From Kitasatospora phosalacinea (GTDB lineage Bacteria > Actinomycetota > Actinomycetes > Streptomycetales > Streptomycetaceae): a stretch of DNA of 64,000 bases. Shown piece by piece: positions 28,475-36,714 of this stretch. The stretch's first letter is position 1. The number at the start of each line of letters is the position of its first letter. Location of the stretch: contig NZ_BSSA01000002.1 in NCBI RefSeq assembly GCF_030268885.1, forward strand, positions 310,001 to 374,000. Reading direction: 5' to 3'. Below the pieces are notes generated by a model. The model made no database searches. It saw nothing but the letters and a program-made list of their open reading frames with translations, and was not told where the DNA came from. A program made the position numbers and the translations under genes.

Positions 28475-29392
28475 CTATCTGCCGTGGTGCTTCCTCAGGG
28501 CTTCCAGATACGGCTTCATCTCCACGTTGCCGCCCACGAAGCTGTGGCTGACGTTGATGTGCGGGACGAAGTGCTTCAGCCACGGCGAACAGCTCGGGCA
28601 GGGGGCCCGTTCGGTGTAGAGGTCCCGGACGTTCCCGGACTTCTGGTCACGGAGCAGCGGAATGCCGATGATCGGTTCGGAGTGCCGGGGGTTCTTGCTC
28701 CGGCCGACCAGGATGAACTCCTTGTCCCCGTCCTGGTAGCGGACGGCGGCGTAGTTGTTGCTGGTGAACGTGCTGCCCCGCTGGTTGCCGTAGTCGTTGT
28801 TGGCGTAGCGCGCCAGCTGGGTGGCCCGGGCCAGCGGGGTGGTGCCGTGGTCGACCTTGGCGGAGCTGGTCTGCGGGCGCTGCACCGCGGCGTCCGCCTT
28901 CTTGCGGCTCTTCGGCGGGAGTTTGAACTCGCCGGCCTGCGGCGGCTGCATCGCGCCGTTGTGCAGGATGTCGTGTATCCCGGACGGGTCGTCGTGGGCG
29001 ATCTTGTGGGTGCTCCCGTCCTCGCGCAGCCGGCTCACCGAGCCGTCGTCGTGGAGCAGGTACATCGGGGTCCGGCCGCTGGAGTTGATCCGGGTGAACG
29101 CCTCGCCGAGCCCGTGGTCGTTCTCCTGGTGGTTCCGGCTCATCTGCCGGATGCCCTGGGAGGTGTCCCCGGAGTGCTTGACGAAGCTCTTGAGCGCCTT
29201 CTCGACCACGCCGAGCCCCCGGTCGGCGAGGCCGGAGACGATGTTCGCCAGCGGGTCCTTGCCGCGTCCGGCGGCCGCCCGGGCCCGGTGCCGGCCGGTC
29301 CTGTCGTGGTGCTCGGAGAGCCGGTCGCCGTGCTTCTCGAAGGACCTGGCCAGCGCCTCGGCCTCGTCGTAGTCGTGCGAGATGTCGCTCAT
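28475..29392 (-). CDS. Polymorphic toxin with C-terminal nucleic-acid deaminase domain
   Basis: 305 residues from ATG 29392 in a 4-nt ATGA overlap with the upstream gene. The N-terminal 110 residues are helical and charged (SHDYDEAEALARSFEKHGDR, a WXG100-like helix), and the middle is a short linker. The C-terminal domain has the zinc-deaminase signature: His237 and Glu239 in RHSEPIIG, and Cys265/Cys268 in YTERAPCPSCSPWL. This combination is that of the deaminase superfamily used as toxins against DNA or RNA bases in competitors. Export probably needs a type VII-like or PVC-type route, but no secretion gene is in the window. Immunity genes follow directly. Confidence 0.85.
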   Translation of the reverse strand: MSDISHDYDEAEALARSFEKHGDRLSEHHDRTGRHRARAAAGRGKDPLANIVSGLADRGLGVVEKALKSFVKHSGDTSQGIRQMSRNHQENDHGLGEAFTRINSSGRTPMYLLHDDGSVSRLREDGSTHKIAHDDPSGIHDILHNGAMQPPQAGEFKLPPKSRKKADAAVQRPQTSSAKVDHGTTPLARATQLARYANNDYGNQRGSTFTSNNYAAVRYQDGDKEFILVGRSKNPRHSEPIIGIPLLRDQKSGNVRDLYTERAPCPSCSPWLKHFVPHINVSHSFVGGNVEMKPYLEALRKHHGR

Positions 29393-30159
29393 CGGGTGTG
29401 CCCCTTCCCGCTCGGGGCGCCACCGGCGGCGGCGCCGGAGACGGTGTTCTGGGCGAACTGCTTCGCGGCCCCCGCCGGATCCTCGGCGTAGCCCTTGACC
29501 TGGTCGACGGACTGCTGGACGCCGTCCTTGAAGCCCTCCTTGCCGGCGTCGGCGGCCCGGTTCCAGTCGATGCCCTTCTGGGTGCCCAGCGCGTTCCCGG
29601 CCAGCTGGATCACCAGGTTCTCCGCGACGCCTTCCAGGGCGGCGAAGACCGGGCCCTCGACCAGCGACACCAGCTCGGACATCAGTTGCTGCTCGGCCTC
29701 CTTGAGCAGCCGTCGGACGATCACCCTGGTCGCCTGGGTGGCGCCGAGCGCCCCGGCCTCGGACAGGCCGAAGGTGAACGGCGCGGCGGCCTGGGCCGCG
29801 ATCACCTCGGCGGCCAGGATGCCGAGTTGGACCACCGCGGCGACCTTCGCGCCGGTGATCACGATCGCCGCGCCGTCCAGCCCGGTGGCCAGCAGCTCCA
29901 ACCCCTTGCCGACCTGCGGCATGTGGGTGCCGGCCACCTTGTTCCAGTGCGCCTGGAAGGCGTCCGCGGCCGGTCCCTTGGTGACGCCCAGGAACCCCTC
30001 CACCGCACCGGAGATGACCTGGGTGTCCGAGGTGAGCGTCTGCGCGAGGTCGCGGAGCTCGTCCGCCATCTCCCGGTACTCGTCCTCGTCGACGTTCGGC
30101 CAGTTGATCCCGATCAGGTCCAGCACCCAGGCAAGTTCGTCGGGCAGCACCACGCCCAT
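29389..30159 (-). CDS. Helical carrier/N-terminal partner of the deaminase toxin (WXG100-like)
   Basis: 256 residues, first gene of the toxin operon with GGGAGGGA before the ATG. Residues 20-100 form the type VII secretion-like four-helix pattern (DEYREMADELRDLAQTLT, GPAADAFQAHWNKVA, MPQVGKGLELLATGLDGAA). Next are hydrophobic helices at about 100-135, commonly seen in polymorphic-toxin N-termini as a pore or chaperone segment. The Gly/Ala-rich C-terminus (AAAGGAPSGKG) has no toxin domain. The toxin domain is instead in the overlapping next gene, so the usual single toxin chain appears split into two polypeptides. Confidence 0.75.
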   Translation of the reverse strand: MGVVLPDELAWVLDLIGINWPNVDEDEYREMADELRDLAQTLTSDTQVISGAVEGFLGVTKGPAADAFQAHWNKVAGTHMPQVGKGLELLATGLDGAAIVITGAKVAAVVQLGILAAEVIAAQAAAPFTFGLSEAGALGATQATRVIVRRLLKEAEQQLMSELVSLVEGPVFAALEGVAENLVIQLAGNALGTQKGIDWNRAADAGKEGFKDGVQQSVDQVKGYAEDPAGAAKQFAQNTVSGAAAGGAPSGKGHTR

Positions 30160-30273
30160 GGCATCCCTCCCCCGTCAGAGCCGTGTTGACGAAACCCCGC
30201 CATTCACGGCAAAGATGACTATCCATAACGGTCTGGCTGGTGGTCAAGCGCCGAGCAAGAGGGGGACGAAGGC

Positions 30274-32064
30274 ATGGGCGAGGGCGGAAGCGGCTTCCCG
30301 CCGCTGCGGGCCGGTCGGCGGCCGGCCGGCCTGGCACTGCTGGGCTGGCTGGACGACCGGCGGGCCCCGCGGCTGTGCCGGGTGGAGGGGGCGCCGGGGT
30401 CGGGAAAGAGCCACCTGCTCGCCTGGCTGACCGCCGGGTGCACCGCGGACGGGGCGCCCGAGGGCCGCCGGATCCACCTGGTGCTGCCGGCCGCGGGCCT
30501 GAGCCTGCGGGCCGCCGCCTGGCAGCTCGGCAACCAGCTGGACACCGTCGCGCGCACCCCCGGGGACGTCCTCGCCGTGCTGGCCGCCGACGACCGCCCC
30601 ACCACGGTCTGCGTGCCGGAACTCAACCGGGCCGCCGAACCGGACCGCCTGGTCGCCGAACTGCTCGACCCGCTCCTGGAACTGGACACCGTCCGGCTGC
30701 TGGTCGAGGCGCCCGGGGCGGCCTTCACCCGGGAGCCGTCCCCGGCCGTGCTGGACCTCGACGACCCGCGCTGGACCGACCGGGAGCGCTTCACCGCCTG
30801 GTGCACCGGGCAGGACGCCGACCCCGCCGCCTACCCGAACCCCGGCCGGGCCCTGGGCACCGCCGCCCCGGCCGGGCCCGCACCGCTCGCCGACCTGCTC
30901 GCCCGCGTCCCGGACGGACCGGCCGGCCTGCCGGGCGCGGGCGCCGGAGCGCTCACCGCGCTCTGGACCGCCGCCCGCCACGAGGGCGGCCACCCCCCGC
31001 TGCTCGCCGACCCGCTGCTGTACGTGCTGCCCGACCCGGCCGCCGTCACCGCCGGCCTCGACGCGGCCGGACTGGACGCCGCCGGGGCGCGGGCCGCCGG
31101 GCACCCGCTCGCACTGGCCTGGGACGCCGCCGGGCCCGCCCTGGTCGACACCGCCGACGCCCCCGTCCGGGCCCACCTGCTGCGCGCCCGGCTGCTGGGC
31201 GGCGGGGAGGAGGCCCGCGCCGCCGCCGAGCGGCTGTCCGGCGCCCCGGGCGCCTGGGCGGCCCGCTGGGCCCGCTGGGAGCCCGGCCAGGCGGTGACCG
31301 CGGCCCCGGGAGCCGGGCCGCACCGGGGACAGTGGCTCACCGCCGACGGCAACGGCACCGTGCGCGTCCTGTCCGCGGCCACCGGCGAACCGCTCGGCCG
31401 CCCCGCCCTCCCGGCCCCCCGCCCGCTGCGCGGCCTGGCCGTCACGCCGAGCGGCACCCTGCTGCTGCTGGACGCCGAGGGCGGCACCGAACTGCTGACC
31501 GCCGACCGGCCCGCGCCGGGCCTGGACCGGTACGCACTGGAGGAGGCGGTGAGCCGGCTGCGGGACGCCGCCGGGGCGCCCGCCGCCGTCGCGGCGGCCG
31601 GCCGGCTGCCCGGGGCGGCCCCGGCGCTGGCCGACGCCGACGGCGCCGTCCACTGGTACCAGGACGGCCGGGTGCACGGCGAGCGGCTGCACACCGGCCC
31701 GGTGACCGCGCTGGCGGTGGCGGCGCTCGGCGCGGACGACCCGCGCGGCGGCCTCCCGCTGCTGGTCAGCGGCGGCTACGACGGGACGGTCCGGCTCTGG
31801 GGGCCGGGCAGCGCCCCGATGGCCGAGCCGCTGGACGCCCGGCCCTGCCCGGTGGTCGCGGTGGCCGCCGACGAGGGCCCGGACGGCCTGCGGGTGGCGG
31901 CGGCCTGGGCGGGCGGCCTGGTCCGGGTGCACCGGCCGGGCGACCCGGCGGGCGTCCTCGAACTGCGCCCGGGCTCGCCGGTGCGTGCGCTCGCCCTGGA
32001 CGGCCGGCTGCTGCTGCTCGCGCTGGCGGACGGGCTGCTGGCGGTCGACCTCCAGCAGCCCTGA
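30274..32064 (+). CDS. P-loop NTPase with C-terminal WD40/beta-propeller repeats
   Basis: 596 residues. The N-terminus carries a Walker A, EGAPGSGKSHLLAWL (about residues 39-53), and a probable Walker B region at VCVPELNRAAEPDRL. The middle is Ala/Leu-rich and helical. From about 350 onwards, short beta repeats with Gly-Asp and Trp are seen (LTADGNGTVRVLSAATGEPL, VSGGYDGTVRLWGPGSAP, VAAAWAGGLVRVHRPGDP), typical of WD40 blades. This ATPase-plus-propeller layout resembles STAND-type sensor proteins. It is divergent from the toxin operon, sharing a 114-bp control region. A link with the toxin is possible but unproven. Confidence 0.78.
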   Translation: MGEGGSGFPPLRAGRRPAGLALLGWLDDRRAPRLCRVEGAPGSGKSHLLAWLTAGCTADGAPEGRRIHLVLPAAGLSLRAAAWQLGNQLDTVARTPGDVLAVLAADDRPTTVCVPELNRAAEPDRLVAELLDPLLELDTVRLLVEAPGAAFTREPSPAVLDLDDPRWTDRERFTAWCTGQDADPAAYPNPGRALGTAAPAGPAPLADLLARVPDGPAGLPGAGAGALTALWTAARHEGGHPPLLADPLLYVLPDPAAVTAGLDAAGLDAAGARAAGHPLALAWDAAGPALVDTADAPVRAHLLRARLLGGGEEARAAAERLSGAPGAWAARWARWEPGQAVTAAPGAGPHRGQWLTADGNGTVRVLSAATGEPLGRPALPAPRPLRGLAVTPSGTLLLLDAEGGTELLTADRPAPGLDRYALEEAVSRLRDAAGAPAAVAAAGRLPGAAPALADADGAVHWYQDGRVHGERLHTGPVTALAVAALGADDPRGGLPLLVSGGYDGTVRLWGPGSAPMAEPLDARPCPVVAVAADEGPDGLRVAAAWAGGLVRVHRPGDPAGVLELRPGSPVRALALDGRLLLLALADGLLAVDLQQP

Positions 32065-32380
32065 GCACCCCCGCGGGAAGGGCCGACGCGGAGCAGCAGA
32101 GGGGAGCGGGCACGTAGGGGTGTCGATCGCCCGGCGGGCCGTCGCCGCGGAGGTCCCGGCGGGCGGGCTGCTGCGGCCGGACGGCCTTCGTCGAGGACGC
32201 CGACGGGGAGCGCGAACCGGCCCACCGGGCCCCTCCCCGCCCGGGACGACCTGCCGTTCCGCAGCGGGGCGCGGTCCCGGGCGGCGTGCCCCGACCCCCG
32301 CCCGGTGCTCCGAGCGGCCCCGCGCGGACGGCGACGGGCCGCCCCCCGCGCGGGGGACGGCCCGTCCGGTCGTCCGGCTC
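32065..32380. other. Intergenic region between WD40 protein and DUF3151 gene
   Basis: 316 bp between two convergent genes. No coding frame with acceptable start and codon bias. A strong hairpin lies at its right end (listed separately). Otherwise nothing recognised. Confidence 0.45.
32333..32366 (-). terminator. Intrinsic terminator of the DUF3151 gene
   Basis: A 9-bp stem GACGGGCCG/CGGCCCGTC (32333-32341 with 32358-32366), then a C/A internal mismatch and five further C-G pairs, and a 4-base loop GCGC. It starts 15 bases past the DUF3151 stop and may also stop transcripts from the plus strand. Confidence 0.75.
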
Positions 32381-32806
32381 CTACTGCTCCTGCTTGAGCA
32401 CGGTGTACGCCTCGGCGCTGCTGTCCTTCAGGAACTGCCAGCAGCGGGCCTCCTCCTCGGTCTCCTTGATCGCCCCGGCGGCCCGGGCGAGCGCCGCCAG
32501 GCAGCGCAGGAAGCCGCGGTTGCCGCGGTGCTCCCACGGCACCGGGCCGTGCCCCTTCCAGCCGTTGCGGCGCAGCGCGTCCAGGCCGCGGTGGTAGCCG
32601 GTGCGGGCGTAGGCATAGGACTCCACGGTCCGTCCGGCGCTGAACGCGTCGTCCGCCAGCATCGCCCAGGCCAGGCAGAACGCCGGGTACTCGGCGGCGA
32701 CCTGGGTGGGCGAGGCCGACTCCTCGGCGAGCATCCGGTACGGCTGCTCCTCCTCGGGGAGGAAGGTCGGCGCGGGGCCGTCGAGCAGGTTCTTGTGCAT
32801 CTCCAT
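32381..32806 (-). CDS. DUF3151 family protein
   Basis: 141 residues from ATG 32806 (MEMHKNLLDGPAPTFLPEE); alternatives are 32800 and 32824, and none has a strong ribosome-binding site. DUF3151 is an actinobacterial family of small acidic helical proteins. Matching blocks are YPAFCLAWAMLADDAF, VESYAYARTGYHRGLDALRR and GNRGFLRCLAALARAAG. No catalytic residues are obvious; the helical repeats look TPR-like. It lies just downstream of fbaA in the same direction, separated by a terminator, a neighbourhood commonly seen in Streptomyces. Confidence 0.85.
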   Translation of the reverse strand: MEMHKNLLDGPAPTFLPEEEQPYRMLAEESASPTQVAAEYPAFCLAWAMLADDAFSAGRTVESYAYARTGYHRGLDALRRNGWKGHGPVPWEHRGNRGFLRCLAALARAAGAIKETEEEARCWQFLKDSSAEAYTVLKQEQ

Positions 32807-32855
32807 GGTGTGCCAGTCTGCCATCCGGCCCGGGCGGGCGGCCGGGGCCGGACGC

Positions 32856-32900
32856 GCCGGTGCCCCCGCACCCGGGCGTTCCGGGGGCGGGGGCACCGGC
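32856..32900 (-). terminator. Intrinsic terminator of fbaA
   Basis: A perfect 14-bp stem (32856-32869 with 32887-32900) with an inner CCCGG/CCGGG pairing, located 12 bases after the fbaA stop. Confidence 0.85.
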
Positions 32901-32912
32901 TGCGGCAGTGCC

Positions 32913-33935
32913 TTACTTCATGCGCTTGCCGGCCGAGCGCAGCTGCTGCGCGGCCTGGGTGACGCGGTGGGCCATGCCGGCCTCGGCCAGCTTGCCCCAG
33001 GTACGCGGGTCGTAGGTGTTCTTCTTGCCGACCTCGCCGTCGACCTTCAGCACGCCGTCGTAGTTGCGGAACACGTGGTCCACGACGGGGCGGGTGAAGG
33101 CGTACTGGGTGTCGGTGTCGAGGTTCATCTTGACCACGCCGTTCTCCAGCGCGGTCAGGATCTCCTGCTCGGTGGAGCCGGAGCCGCCGTGGAAGACGAA
33201 GTCGAACGGGTCCTGCTTGCCGTACTTCTTGCCGATCTCGGCCTGCAGGTCGGCGAGCAGCTCCGGACGCAGCACCACGTTGCCGGGCTTGTACACGCCG
33301 TGCACGTTGCCGAACGAGGCGGCCAGCAGGTAGCGGCCCTTCTCGCCCAGGCCGAGCGCCTCGGCGGTGCGCACCGCGTCGGCGACGGTGGTGTACAGCT
33401 CGTCGTTGATCTCGTGGCTGACGCCGTCCTCCTCGCCGCCGGTCGGGGTGATCTCGACCTCGAGGATGATCTTGGCGGCGGCGGCCTGGGCCAGCAGCTC
33501 CTGGCCGATGGCCAGGTTGTCGGCCAGGGTCTCGGCCGAGCCGTCCCACATGTGCGACTGGAACAGCGGGTTCTCGCCGCGGGCCACGCGCTCGGCGGAG
33601 ATCGCCAGCAGCGGGCGGACGTAGCCGTCCAGCTTGTCCTTCGGGCAGTGGTCGGTGTGCAGCGCCACGGTGACGTCGTACTTGGCCGCGACGATGTGCG
33701 CGAACTCGGCCAGCGCGACCGCGCCGGTCACCATGTCCTTGTTGTACTGGCCGCCGAGGAACTCCGCACCACCCGTGGAGATCTGGACGATGCCGTCGCT
33801 CTCGGCCTCGGCGAAGCCGCGCAGCGCGGCGTGCAGGGTCTGAGTCGAGGTGACGTTGATGGCCGGGTAGGCGAACTTGCCTGCCTTGGCCCGGTCGAGC
33901 ATCTCGTTGTAGGCCTCGGGAGTTGCGATGGGCAT
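32913..33935 (-). CDS. fbaA: Class II fructose-bisphosphate aldolase
   Basis: 340 residues. Zinc-dependent cleavage of fructose 1,6-bisphosphate to dihydroxyacetone phosphate and glyceraldehyde 3-phosphate in glycolysis and gluconeogenesis. Motifs of the class IIA enzyme: FAYPAINVTSTQTLHAAL at the start, the zinc-ligand block TVALHTDHCPKDKLDGYV, LEVEITPTGGEEDGV, the GNVHGVY zinc ligand and FDFVFHGGSGSTEQEI for phosphate binding. Start ATG 33935 has GGAGCGG in its leader. It has its own terminator and stands as a single gene. Confidence 0.97.
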   Translation of the reverse strand: MPIATPEAYNEMLDRAKAGKFAYPAINVTSTQTLHAALRGFAEAESDGIVQISTGGAEFLGGQYNKDMVTGAVALAEFAHIVAAKYDVTVALHTDHCPKDKLDGYVRPLLAISAERVARGENPLFQSHMWDGSAETLADNLAIGQELLAQAAAAKIILEVEITPTGGEEDGVSHEINDELYTTVADAVRTAEALGLGEKGRYLLAASFGNVHGVYKPGNVVLRPELLADLQAEIGKKYGKQDPFDFVFHGGSGSTEQEILTALENGVVKMNLDTDTQYAFTRPVVDHVFRNYDGVLKVDGEVGKKNTYDPRTWGKLAEAGMAHRVTQAAQQLRSAGKRMK

Positions 33936-34212
33936 GCGGATCCGCTCCTGTCGGTGTGGGGCGATCGGACGACGCTGTCCGAAGGCTCGATACGCCTGTG
34001 GTTCACGACATCGGCGCGGTGCGAGCGAGAGGGTGGTAGCTCGACCGCGGGCCGGACACCTCGGCCATCTTCCCAGACTCCCCCTCCGGGCACACCCAGC
34101 GGCCCGCCACTTGGGACGGCCCGCCGTCCGGGGCCTCCGCAAGGGGCGCCCGGAGGCGGTCCGGAGGCCGCCAGTTAAGGCTTCGCAAAGCAGTACGGGC
34201 TATCCTGCGCGC

Positions 34213-34935
34213 GTGGAACACATCCAGCTAGCCGTCAACGTCCTTGACGCCAAATCGCTCGTCGCCTCCGTCGGCGCCATCGGGATCCTGGCGATCATCT
34301 TCGCCGAGACCGGCCTGCTGGTCGGGTTCTTCTTCCCCGGTGACTCCCTGCTCATCCTGGCCGGTGTCGCCGCCTCCAGCGCCGCCGACAAGGTGCTCGG
34401 CGAGGGCGCCCAGATGAACATCGCCCTGCTGCTGATCGGCGCACCGGTCTGCGCGATCGTCGGCGCCCAGCTCGGGCACCTGCTGGGCCGGAAGGTCGGC
34501 CCGCGGATGTTCGACAAGCCGAACTCGAAGATCCTGCGGCCCGAGTACGTGGAGAAGGCCGAGGAGTACTTCGAGAAGTTCGGCCCGGCCAAGGCCGTGG
34601 TGATGGCCCGCTTCATCCCGATCGTGCGGACCTTCCTCAACCCGGTCGCCGGCACCCTGCAGATGCCCACCAAGACGTTCTTCGTCTGGAACGTCGTGGG
34701 CGCGGTGCTGTGGACCGAGACCATGCTGCTGATCGGCTACTTCACCGGCGACCAGCTCGCCCCGGTGATCGACAAGTACCTGCTGCCCGCGATGGCGCTG
34801 ATCATCCTGATCTCGGTCTCGCCGATCTTCGTCGAGGTCATCCGCGAGCGGAAGAAGAGGAAGGCCGCCGCCGCGGACGGCACCGCCGCGCAGGAGGGCG
34901 AGCCGGTCTCCAGCGGCCGCCACCGCAAGAACTGA
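34213..34935 (+). CDS. DedA-family membrane protein
   Basis: 240 residues. DedA proteins are conserved polytopic membrane proteins; members act in undecaprenyl-phosphate or other lipid recycling. The family blocks are FAETGLLVGFFFPGDSLLIL, the ER-rich helix EYVEKAEEYFEKFGPAKAVV, and the Arg-Pro-type motif ARFIPIVRTFLNPVAGTLQM. Five to six hydrophobic segments are present, and the tail ends in basic residues (RKKRKAA). A TATCCT -10-like box ends six bases before GTG 34213, which suggests a leaderless mRNA. Substrate specificity is unknown. Confidence 0.92.
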   Translation: MEHIQLAVNVLDAKSLVASVGAIGILAIIFAETGLLVGFFFPGDSLLILAGVAASSAADKVLGEGAQMNIALLLIGAPVCAIVGAQLGHLLGRKVGPRMFDKPNSKILRPEYVEKAEEYFEKFGPAKAVVMARFIPIVRTFLNPVAGTLQMPTKTFFVWNVVGAVLWTETMLLIGYFTGDQLAPVIDKYLLPAMALIILISVSPIFVEVIRERKKRKAAAADGTAAQEGEPVSSGRHRKN

Positions 34936-34937
34936 GC

Positions 34938-34989
34938 GCAACGGCGAGGGCCCCGACCACCACCCGGTGGTCGGGGCCCTCGCCGTTGC
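34938..34989. terminator. Bidirectional terminator between DedA gene and pyrE
   Basis: A perfect 24-bp stem (34938-34961 with 34966-34989) and an ACCC loop. It lies three bases after the DedA stop and 43 bases before the end of convergent pyrE, so it can serve both. Confidence 0.93.
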
Positions 34990-34996
34990 CGCCGTT

Positions 34997-35010
34997 GTTC
35001 CACGTGGAAC
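34997..35010. promoter_or_regulatory. parS-like ParB-binding palindrome
   Basis: A perfect 14-bp palindrome GTTCCACGTGGAAC in the short gap between the bidirectional terminator and the end of pyrE. The actinobacterial parS consensus is GTTTCACGTGAAAC; this differs by a symmetric T-to-C/A-to-G pair. Position outside genes and between convergent transcription units fits centromere sites. I infer ParB binding; it could be an unrelated palindrome. Confidence 0.65.
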
Positions 35011-35032
35011 GCCGGGCCGCGGACTCAGCCGC

Positions 35033-35569
35033 TCACAGGCCCAGGTCGTCCAGGGTGTACGCGGTGACGTACGGCAGGCCCGCCTCGGCGATCGCCGGGG
35101 CCGCGCCGCGCTCCACGATCACCGCGACGCCGACCACCTCGGCGCCCGCCTCGCGCAGCGCCTCGACCGCGGTGAGCACCGAGCCGCCGGTGGTCGAGGT
35201 GTCCTCCACCGCCAGCACCCGGCGGCCCTTCACGTCCGGGCCCTCGATCCGGCGCTGCAGGCCGTGCGCCTTGCCCGCCTTGCGGACCACGAACGCGTCC
35301 AGCTTCCGGCCGCGGGCCGCCGCCGCGTGCAGCATCGCCGCGGCCACCGGGTCGGCGCCCAGGGTCAGGCCGCCCACCGCGTCGAACTCCAGGTCCGCGG
35401 CCGCGTCCAGCATCACCTTGCCGACCAGCGGCGCCGCCTCGGCGTCCAGCGTGATCCGGCGCAGGTCGACGTAGTAGTCGGCCTCCCGGCCGGAGGAGAG
35501 GGTGACCTTGCCGTGCACGACGGCCTTGTCCTTGATCTGCGCCAGCAGGGCGTCGCGGTCGTTGCTCAT
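35033..35569 (-). CDS. pyrE: Orotate phosphoribosyltransferase
   Basis: 178 residues. Transfers ribose 5-phosphate from PRPP to orotate in pyrimidine synthesis. The PRPP motif is GRRVLAVEDTSTTGGSVLTA, preceded by the family's VTLSSGREADYYVDLRR and VGGLTLGADPVAAAMLHA blocks. Length is that of the short actinobacterial PyrE. The gene that follows in the minus direction is the DedA terminator; upstream, the CoxG-like gene ends 34 nt before its ATG and may be cotranscribed. Confidence 0.96.
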   Translation of the reverse strand: MSNDRDALLAQIKDKAVVHGKVTLSSGREADYYVDLRRITLDAEAAPLVGKVMLDAAADLEFDAVGGLTLGADPVAAAMLHAAAARGRKLDAFVVRKAGKAHGLQRRIEGPDVKGRRVLAVEDTSTTGGSVLTAVEALREAGAEVVGVAVIVERGAAPAIAEAGLPYVTAYTLDDLGL

Positions 35570-35603
35570 GGACAGCCAGCTTAGTGGGTGCCCGTCCGGG
35601 GGC

Positions 35604-36509
35604 TCAGCGCCGCCGCAGGGCCCGGACCAGCACCACCGCGCCGCCGATCAGCGCCACCCCGCCGCCGATCATCCACGGCAGCGCGCTGCGCTCGCCGTGC
35701 GCGCCCGGCAGCAGCGTCGGCTCCGCTCCGCCCCAGCGGGAGGCGGCCCGGGCGCGGGCGCTGTGGGCGGGCGGGGCGGGCGCGTACCGGCCGTGCGGCG
35801 GGGCGTGGTCGACCTCCTCGGCGGAGCGGCCGACGATGCTGCGCCGCACCGGGGCGCCCTCCTGGTCGTAACCGGCGGGCTCCGGGCGCGGGGCGGCCGG
35901 GACGGGGGCGGGCAGGTCGTCCGCGTCGTCGAAGGAGATCAGGTCGGACAGGTCGTCGTCCAGGTCCTGGCCGCGGTCGCGGTCCCGGTCGTGGTCGTCG
36001 AGGAAGAGCACGGTCGCGCCCTTCGCGGGGTCGTCGTCCTCCCCGTCGTCCGGGCCCTCCCCGTCCTGCCCGTCCGGTGCGGAGAGTTCGGCGACCAGCG
36101 CCGCCACCGCCCGGTCGATCAGGCGGCGGCCGGTCGACTCCAGGGCCTCGTCCTCGAAGCCGGCCAGCCGCCCGGAGGCGGTCAGGGCGGTGGCGAAGCG
36201 GACCACGGTCTCGCCGGTCCGCTCGGCCAGGGTGATCCGCAGCTCGGCGGCGACCGGGGCCGCGCCGCGGATCTCCTCGCCGCTCAGCCGCAGGTCGAGT
36301 GCGTCGCCCTGCCAGGTGCCGACGGTCAGCCGACCGGCGAAGGTGATGGTGGACCCGGCGATCCGGACCTTGAGCCGGCTGTCCGCCGCGGGGGCGGACG
36401 CCGACGCGACCGCGCTCAGCCCCGGCACGCAGCGGGCCACCAGTTCGCGGTCCACCAGCGCCTCCCGGACCACCTCGGCGGGCACCGGGACGACAACCTC
36501 ATGCTCCAT
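35604..36509 (-). CDS. SRPBCC/CoxG-like protein with C-terminal membrane anchor
   Basis: 301 residues. The first 150 residues form an SRPBCC (START-like) hydrophobic-ligand domain of the CoxG type: VVVPVPAEVVREALVDRE, LVARCVPGLSAV, STITFAGRLTVGTW and RRLIDRAVAALVAELSA. A long acidic disordered linker follows (GEDDDPAK, DHDRDRDRGQDLDDD), and a single C-terminal membrane helix (PWMIGGGVALIGGAVVLV) ends in Arg residues. So the domain is tethered to the inner face of the membrane. CO dehydrogenase genes are absent, so CoxG function in CO oxidation is not implied. Encoded just upstream of pyrE. Confidence 0.82.
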   Translation of the reverse strand: MEHEVVVPVPAEVVREALVDRELVARCVPGLSAVASASAPAADSRLKVRIAGSTITFAGRLTVGTWQGDALDLRLSGEEIRGAAPVAAELRITLAERTGETVVRFATALTASGRLAGFEDEALESTGRRLIDRAVAALVAELSAPDGQDGEGPDDGEDDDPAKGATVLFLDDHDRDRDRGQDLDDDLSDLISFDDADDLPAPVPAAPRPEPAGYDQEGAPVRRSIVGRSAEEVDHAPPHGRYAPAPPAHSARARAASRWGGAEPTLLPGAHGERSALPWMIGGGVALIGGAVVLVRALRRR

Positions 36510-36714
36510 ACCGGCGAGCCTACCGACCGCCCGCCGCCGTGCCGAGTCCTCCACGCGAAGCCGGGACGACCAACCCGCCAATGGATGCACCGCGCACCGG
36601 GGGCACCGCCCCCGGCCCCCCGCCGCCGGGGCCGAACTGGCGGGTGCCGGAAGCGTCTTCACGGTCCGGCCGGGGTGCGGCGCGGCTCCGGACCGGCCCC
36701 CGGGCGGGCGCGCC

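Noticed and set aside
33068..33085. ACACGTGG within fbaA as second parS-like site
   Set aside because: Only the central six bases match and the flanks are not palindromic; it is inside a coding sequence.
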